The position numbers and the translations under genes are program-made. The notes below the pieces were generated by a model, which did not search any database, had not been told where the DNA came from, and was given only the letters and a program-made list of their open reading frames with translations. Of a DNA stretch of 19,450 bases, positions 15,346 to 19,450 are shown piece by piece; position 1 is the first letter of the stretch, and every line of letters starts with the position of its first letter. The stretch is taken from NCBI GenBank assembly GCA_031276365.1, contig JAISNG010000112.1:1-19450 (forward strand). Reading direction: 5' to 3'. This DNA comes from Campylobacteraceae bacterium. GTDB lineage: Bacteria > Campylobacterota > Campylobacteria > Campylobacterales > Campylobacteraceae.

Positions 15346-15846
15346 ATGAGCGGTATTTATACATGTTTGATTGATACTCCGCTTGGACAAATGCGCGCGT
15401 CCGCCAAAAATGAGGCTCTTACGGGGCTTTGGTTTGAGGGGCAAAAATACTATCCAAATACAAAAGAGTGGATAGAAGCGGATGAACATAAGATTTTTAT
15501 GGTTCTAAAAGTCTGGCTTGAGGGATATTTCGCCGGCAAAAAAAGAAATCATGACTTTCCGTTATCTCCAGAAGGAACGCCTTTTCAGTTGAAAGTCTGG
15601 AATACTTTGGGTAAAATTGAATACGCCAAAAATACAACTTATGGCAAAATAGCTATGTCAATAGCGCACGATACAATGCTTAGAGTCTCTGCCAGAGCCG
15701 TTGGAGGCGCGATAAGACGCAATCCCATCTCAATACTTATCCCATGCCACAGAGTTATAGGCGTAAATCAAAGCCTAACAGGATACGCGGGCGGCATTGA
15801 TAAAAAGCAGTTTTTGCTTGAACTTGAGAGCAAATATAAAAACTAA
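15346..15846 (+). CDS. ogt: methylated-DNA--protein-cysteine methyltransferase (Ogt/MGMT)
   Basis: This is a suicide repair protein that transfers the alkyl group from O6-alkylguanine or O4-alkylthymine in DNA to its own cysteine. It has 166 residues, the normal length for Ogt. The acceptor is Cys134 in ISILIPCHRVIGVN. Upstream are the DNA-binding helix-turn-helix region (TPFQLKVWNTLGKI, TTYGKIA) and RAVGGAIRRNP, which corresponds to the recognition helix with its Arg finger region. The usual GANGRNP reads GAIRRNP here, a mild deviation. The C terminus YAGGIDKKQFLLELE is typical. The ATG has a strong AAAGGAGAG Shine-Dalgarno. Confidence 0.95.
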   Translation: MSGIYTCLIDTPLGQMRASAKNEALTGLWFEGQKYYPNTKEWIEADEHKIFMVLKVWLEGYFAGKKRNHDFPLSPEGTPFQLKVWNTLGKIEYAKNTTYGKIAMSIAHDTMLRVSARAVGGAIRRNPISILIPCHRVIGVNQSLTGYAGGIDKKQFLLELESKYKN

Positions 15847-15859
15847 ACTTCACATTTTA

Positions 15860-15878
15860 AATTTTTTAGCAAAAAATT
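15860..15878 (+). terminator. weak AT-only hairpin after ogt
   Basis: AATTTTTT and AAAAAATT form a perfect 8-bp stem around AGC, starting 14 bases past the ogt stop. With no GC pairs it is a poor terminator, so this is a low-confidence call. The 10-base palindrome AATACGTATT follows directly, at 15879-15888. Confidence 0.25.
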
Positions 15879-15961
15879 AATACGTATTTGCGTTAAAACA
15901 TGTAAATACCAATAGTTTTAATTTGTATAACCTCATCATGTAAAAAATACAATCCATAAAA

Positions 15962-16005
15962 GTCGTCGTTTTGTAACTTTTTCGTAGCGCTTTGGCAATA
16001 ATTTT
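15962..16005 (+). promoter_or_regulatory. four tandem 11-bp units resembling a Pho box
   Basis: The units GTCGTCGTTTT, GTAACTTTTTC, GTAGCGCTTTG and GCAATAATTTT follow each other with no gap. All start with G and all have TTT at positions 8-10; three of four start GT, and the two middle units read GTANC. PhoB-type regulators bind such 11-bp direct repeats. The C. jejuni PhosR box also has GT..C repeats 11 bases apart. The array ends 42 bases before the start of the phosphatase operon, with CAAAAT at 16010-16015 as a possible -10. The binding factor is not in the window. A role in phosphate starvation response is inference. Confidence 0.45.
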
Positions 16006-16047
16006 TGTGCAAAATTTCTCACAAAATTTTAGCGTAGGAGTATTGCA

Positions 16048-17382
16048 ATGCTAAAGAGAGTTATTTTGTGTGCGGGAATTATTTCAAGCGTTTTTGGCGC
16101 GGACGAGTATCCGTCTATTTTGGCAGGACATGCCTTGCTTGATGCAAAATCTTTTATCAAAGCGCCAAACGACGCAGATGAGAGTTTAAAAACAAGCGGA
16201 AAATTCACAACACTGAAAAGAATAGAGAAGTTATCATCCGTAGAGGGTTTCTCAAGTGTGCGTCCGACGGGTATATTTTTGCCTTTTAGCGGACAGCCGC
16301 TTCAAGGACATTCGGGTATAAAATATCTAAAAGACGGTACTTTATGGCTTTTGACAGACAACGGAGCTGGTTCAAAGATTAATTCACCAGATTTTATGCT
16401 CTATCTAAACCACTACAAAGTGGATTTTAAAAGCGGAGAGTTTCAACTGTTAAAAAGCGTTTTTTTGCATGATGAAGATAAAAAAGTCCCATTTCACATA
16501 GTAAATGAAGGAAGCAAAAAGCGTTATTTGACGGGAGCGGATTTTGATACCGAGAGTTTTCAGATAATAGATAATCACTTTTGGATTGGCGACGAATTCG
16601 GACCATATCTCATAAAAGCCGATATGAACGGCAAAGTGGTGGCTTTATTTGAGACGTTTGTAAATGAAAAAACCGTTCGTTCTCCTGATAATTACGCTGT
16701 CGCTTTGCCAGATTCTCCGGAAAAATCCGTAACTTTTGAAGTCAAACGTTCAAAAGGTTTTGAAGGTATGGCATCGTCAATTGACGGCAACAGACTCTAT
16801 CCTATGCTTGAGGGCGCGCTTTATGACGCAAAAGAGAAAACCTTTGAAAATAACGGTGGCAGCGAGTATCTTCGCATTTTAGAATTTGATGTGAAAAAAG
16901 GCAAATGGACGGGTCGTTTTTGGAAATATCCGCTTGAGAAAAACGGCAATGCTATTGGAGATTTTAATATGATAAGTAAAACCAAAGGTCTAATCATAGA
17001 GCGCGACAATGGTGAAGGCGTCAGCGAAAAGGCATGCAAAAGCGGGCAAAATCCAAAAGAGTGCTTTGATAATCTGCCCTCTTTTAAGCGCGTTTATTTG
17101 ATTGAGTTAAATGATGCAAATGCAAACGGCAATGTGCGAAAAATCGCCCATATAGACCTGCTTAACATCAAAGACCCGCAAAATCTTTCGCGCAAACCTT
17201 TAAGCGAAGACGTTTTCAAATTTCCATTTTTTACCATTGAAAATGTGGATGTTGTGGACGAAAAACATATTATCGTGGGCAACGATAATAATCTGCCGTT
17301 TTCAAGCAGTAGAGAGCCGAACAGGGCTGACGACAATGAGTTGATATTGCTTGATGTCGGCGATTTTTTAAATGCAAAATAA
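16048..17382 (+). CDS. secreted phytase-like esterase-domain protein
   Basis: An exported protein of 444 residues with the esterase-like phytase beta-propeller domain (PF13449 type). The N terminus MLKRVILCAGIISSVFGADE is a short signal peptide, with cleavage near residue 17. Typical propeller signatures follow in order: HSGIKYLKDGTLWLLTDNGA, FDTESFQIIDNHFWIGDEFG, GFEGMASSIDGNRLYPMLEG, DFNMISKTKGLIIERDNGEG and IENVDVVDEKHIIVGNDNNL. Repeated acidic residues on the blade ends could bind Ca2+. The protein probably acts on phosphoesters in the periplasm or outside the cell, but the exact substrate is unknown. ATG 16048 is preceded by TAGGAG. It is the first gene of the phosphatase operon, 19 bases ahead of the alkaline phosphatase start and behind a Pho-box-like array. 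Confidence 0.88.
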   Translation: MLKRVILCAGIISSVFGADEYPSILAGHALLDAKSFIKAPNDADESLKTSGKFTTLKRIEKLSSVEGFSSVRPTGIFLPFSGQPLQGHSGIKYLKDGTLWLLTDNGAGSKINSPDFMLYLNHYKVDFKSGEFQLLKSVFLHDEDKKVPFHIVNEGSKKRYLTGADFDTESFQIIDNHFWIGDEFGPYLIKADMNGKVVALFETFVNEKTVRSPDNYAVALPDSPEKSVTFEVKRSKGFEGMASSIDGNRLYPMLEGALYDAKEKTFENNGGSEYLRILEFDVKKGKWTGRFWKYPLEKNGNAIGDFNMISKTKGLIIERDNGEGVSEKACKSGQNPKECFDNLPSFKRVYLIELNDANANGNVRKIAHIDLLNIKDPQNLSRKPLSEDVFKFPFFTIENVDVVDEKHIIVGNDNNLPFSSSREPNRADDNELILLDVGDFLNAK

Positions 17383-17401
17383 AATTTTAAGGAGAAAGAA
17401 A

Positions 17402-19138
17402 ATGAATAATTATCTGATTAAAACGGCAGTTTTTTTGGCGGCAAGCGTGTATATGAACGCAAGTACGATATATCCGATTGACAAGGCGCAGATGCTAAAA
17501 GAGGGAAGGTTTGATTTTAAGGTGGAGTTTGACAAGCAGATTAAAAGCGGTGAGTTTAAAATTTTTATCAACGGCAAGGATTACAAAGATGTATTTAAAA
17601 AAAGTGGCGAATTCATAGAAAATGAAGACGGCTTGAACGCCTCTTCTTTTGTAATAAAAGATGTTTTTATACCAAAAGAGGGAAATTATAAAGTAGAGGT
17701 AACTGCTGAGGGTAAAAAAGATGTGGTAAATTGGCATGTTTATGCGCCTGCGTCAAAGCCTAAAGCTAAAAACGTAATACTCTTCATAGGAGACGGTTTG
17801 TCGGTCGCACATCGCACGGGAGCGAGGATATTTTCAAAAGGCTTTAGCGAAGGAAAAGCAAACGGTCGCTTGAGTATTGACGATTTTCCGTATATGGCAT
17901 TTATAGGCACGTCTGGTACAGATTCCATAGCTACAGACAGCGCAAACTCTATGAGCGCATACATGACAGGACACAAATCGGGCGTAAATGCGATGGGCGT
18001 TTATGTAAGCCGTGCCAAAGATTCGCTAAATCACCCGAAACAAGAGACGTTAGGAGAGCTTATACGCCGCACTTCCGATAAATCTATCGGCATTGTAAGC
18101 GATGCGGAACTTGAAGATGCTACGCCTGCCGCGGTTGTTTCTCACACAAGAAGGAGAGCTGATAAAAACGAGATTGTAGGTATGCTATATAACGTGAGGC
18201 CAGAAGTTTTATTGGGAGGCGGTTCGGCGTATTTTCTGCCTAAATCTACACTTGGCTCTAAACGCAAAGATGATACGGATTATATTGAAAAATTCAAACA
18301 GAGCGGATACGTACTGGCTACAGATGCCGCTTCGCTAAAAAGTGCAAAAAGCAAGACAGATAAACTTTTGGGGCTTTTTCATCTTGGAAATATGGACGGT
18401 GTGCTTGACAGACGGATACTTAAAAATGATGTTACGAAAAAGTTTCCAAATCAGCCCGATTTAACAGAGATGACATCTGCGGCTCTGGAGGTATTGTCAA
18501 AAAATAAAGATGGATTTTTCCTCATGGTAGAAGCTGCTTTGATAGATAAAGCTTCGCATCCGCTTGATTGGGAGAGAGCGTTTTACGATACGATAATGTT
18601 TGATAAATCCGTAGCGCTCGCCAAAGAGTTTGCAAAAACACATCCGGACACGCTAATTATCGTAACTGGCGACCACACTCACGGCATATCAATCATAGGC
18701 ACGGTAGATGATAGCAAACAAGGCGACATGCGCGAAAAGGTCGGAGTTTATGCTGATGCCGGATTTACAAATTATCAGGATAAAAATGCAGACGGATATC
18801 CAGACAGCCCAAATGTTTCAAGACGCCTTGCCGTATTTTTCAACAATTTTCCAGATTATTACGAGACTTTCAAGCCAAAACTTGACGCTCAATTCGTCCC
18901 CGCCGTACAAAATGAAAAAGGCGAATATATAGCTAATGAAGCTTACAAAGGCGTTGAGGGAGCGGTATTTAGAGTGGGAAATATTCCACGCAATACCGAT
19001 ACAGGCGTACATTCGGTAGATGATATGATAGTGCAGGCGTATGGTCCGGGAGCAGAAGCCATAAAAGGCTATATGGATAATACAGAACTTTTTAAAGTGA
19101 TTGTAGATGCAATGGCGCTTGGCAAAAGCAAAAAGTAG
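17402..19138 (+). CDS. secreted alkaline phosphatase, PhoA superfamily
   Basis: This periplasmic or secreted phosphomonoesterase has 578 residues. The chosen ATG 17402 has AAGGAG about eight bases upstream and gives the signal peptide MNNYLIKTAVFLAASVYMNA. An earlier ATG at 17372 lies inside the previous gene and lacks a site. Residues of about 22-115 form an extra N-terminal, probably beta-sandwich, domain. The catalytic domain then begins NVILFIGDG (metal ligand D131). The nucleophile is Ser180 in IATDSANSMSAYMTGHKS. Further ligand positions are D239-ATPAA, E377 (LMVEAALID), D382, H386, D424/H425 (VTGDHTHG) and H537 (TGVHSVDD). The active-site motif DSANSMSA departs from the DSAxTATA of E. 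coli PhoA but fits the broader family. It works with the upstream phytase-like protein in phosphate scavenging (inferred). Confidence 0.93.
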   Translation: MNNYLIKTAVFLAASVYMNASTIYPIDKAQMLKEGRFDFKVEFDKQIKSGEFKIFINGKDYKDVFKKSGEFIENEDGLNASSFVIKDVFIPKEGNYKVEVTAEGKKDVVNWHVYAPASKPKAKNVILFIGDGLSVAHRTGARIFSKGFSEGKANGRLSIDDFPYMAFIGTSGTDSIATDSANSMSAYMTGHKSGVNAMGVYVSRAKDSLNHPKQETLGELIRRTSDKSIGIVSDAELEDATPAAVVSHTRRRADKNEIVGMLYNVRPEVLLGGGSAYFLPKSTLGSKRKDDTDYIEKFKQSGYVLATDAASLKSAKSKTDKLLGLFHLGNMDGVLDRRILKNDVTKKFPNQPDLTEMTSAALEVLSKNKDGFFLMVEAALIDKASHPLDWERAFYDTIMFDKSVALAKEFAKTHPDTLIIVTGDHTHGISIIGTVDDSKQGDMREKVGVYADAGFTNYQDKNADGYPDSPNVSRRLAVFFNNFPDYYETFKPKLDAQFVPAVQNEKGEYIANEAYKGVEGAVFRVGNIPRNTDTGVHSVDDMIVQAYGPGAEAIKGYMDNTELFKVIVDAMALGKSKK

Positions 19139-19142
19139 GCTT

Positions 19143-19450
19143 ATGAGGCAAAGCGTCCTTGCGGCGGCTTTGTCCATTTTGTGTTTGGATTTTGCGTGCG
19201 CTCAGACTCTTACATTTGATGAGATTTATGACAGTGTAAGCGTTACGGGGCTTTCTATTTCGCAAAAGGTCAAATCTCTTTCGGGCAAAAAAGTGAGTAT
19301 TGACGGTTTCATGGCGCCGCCTTTGAAAGCCAAATCAAACTTTTTTGTGCTTACAAACATGCCTATGGCTTTGTGTCCATTCTGCTCGTCCGATACCGAC
19401 TGGTCGGCGGACATCATCGTCATATATCTCAAAGAGTATCAGACTTTTGT
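19143..19450 (+). CDS. exported CPFC-motif protein, 3' truncated by window edge
   Basis: This reading frame runs off the window after about 102 codons. The N terminus MRQSVLAAALSILCLDFACA is a signal peptide with an AxA-like cleavage site (ACA|Q). There is no proper lipobox. The mature part contains VSIDGFMAPPLKAKSNFFVL and then PMALCPFCSSDTDWSADI. The CPFC pair could be redox-active or bind a metal, and I recall similar GFMAPPL/CPFCSSD proteins annotated as hypothetical. It starts four bases after the alkaline phosphatase stop, so it belongs to the same operon. No function can be assigned. Confidence 0.75.
   Translation, partial: MRQSVLAAALSILCLDFACAQTLTFDEIYDSVSVTGLSISQKVKSLSGKKVSIDGFMAPPLKAKSNFFVLTNMPMALCPFCSSDTDWSADIIVIYLKEYQTF

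Noticed and set aside
17372..17401. Earlier ATG for the alkaline phosphatase
   Set aside because: It lies inside the preceding gene and would place Lys/Arg-rich residues before the signal peptide. ATG 17402 has AAGGAG at proper spacing.
1..19450. CRISPR array, tRNA, rRNA or intact insertion sequence
   Set aside because: No regularly spaced repeats, no cloverleaf with a recognisable T-loop, no rRNA-like stretch and no transposase frame was seen on either strand.

Overview
The window reads as chromosomal DNA from a Campylobacterota (epsilonproteobacterial) bacterium of the Sulfurimonas/Helicobacter/Campylobacter type. The main evidence is the block where aroQ, a PepQ-type peptidase and folK run leftward while an aminodeoxyfutalosine deaminase gene diverges from aroQ. 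As I recall, this matches C. jejuni Cj0066c/Cj0067 and H. pylori HP1038-HP1036. The futalosine menaquinone pathway, the ArsS/RacS-like kinase and the AT-rich TATAAT-type promoters fit as well. No species can be named from sequence alone.

Layout. 1-4396, rightward: the C-terminal two thirds of a CusA-type Cu(I)/Ag(I) RND pump, broken by a one-base frameshift near 671, then an OmpR-type regulator and a sensor kinase that overlap by ATGA (CusRS-like by context). 4435-4899, leftward: an antitoxin gene and a decayed YafQ-like toxin. 5078-5446: the fluoride channel gene crcB, which shares a perfect bidirectional terminator with a convergent orphan lipoprotein gene (5476-6129). 6305-7283, leftward: a PhnP-like metallo-beta-lactamase-fold hydrolase and a small conserved protein. 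7420-9380, rightward: a second two-component system. 9381-10091: a gene-poor stretch with a reading-frame remnant and degenerate palindromes.

10092-13934 is a tightly packed five-gene leftward operon, aroQ-pepQ-folK-LOG-mnmA. It combines shikimate, folate and tRNA 2-thiouridine functions, with gaps of at most 9 bases or short overlaps. Diverging from it are the aminodeoxyfutalosine deaminase gene (14031-15266) and ogt (15346-15846).

16048-19450 is a phosphatase operon: a secreted phytase-like esterase, a secreted PhoA-superfamily alkaline phosphatase, and the start of an exported CPFC-containing protein that runs off the window. Just upstream are four in-phase 11-bp units with the architecture of a Pho box. 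This is the most testable regulatory signal in the window.

I found no CRISPR array, tRNA, rRNA, intact insertion sequence or clearly new defence system. The items most worth checking are the Pho-box-like array, the multiply damaged toxin beside an intact antitoxin, the cusA frameshift, and the absence of flhF/flhG after folK together with the decayed spacer downstream of mnmA.
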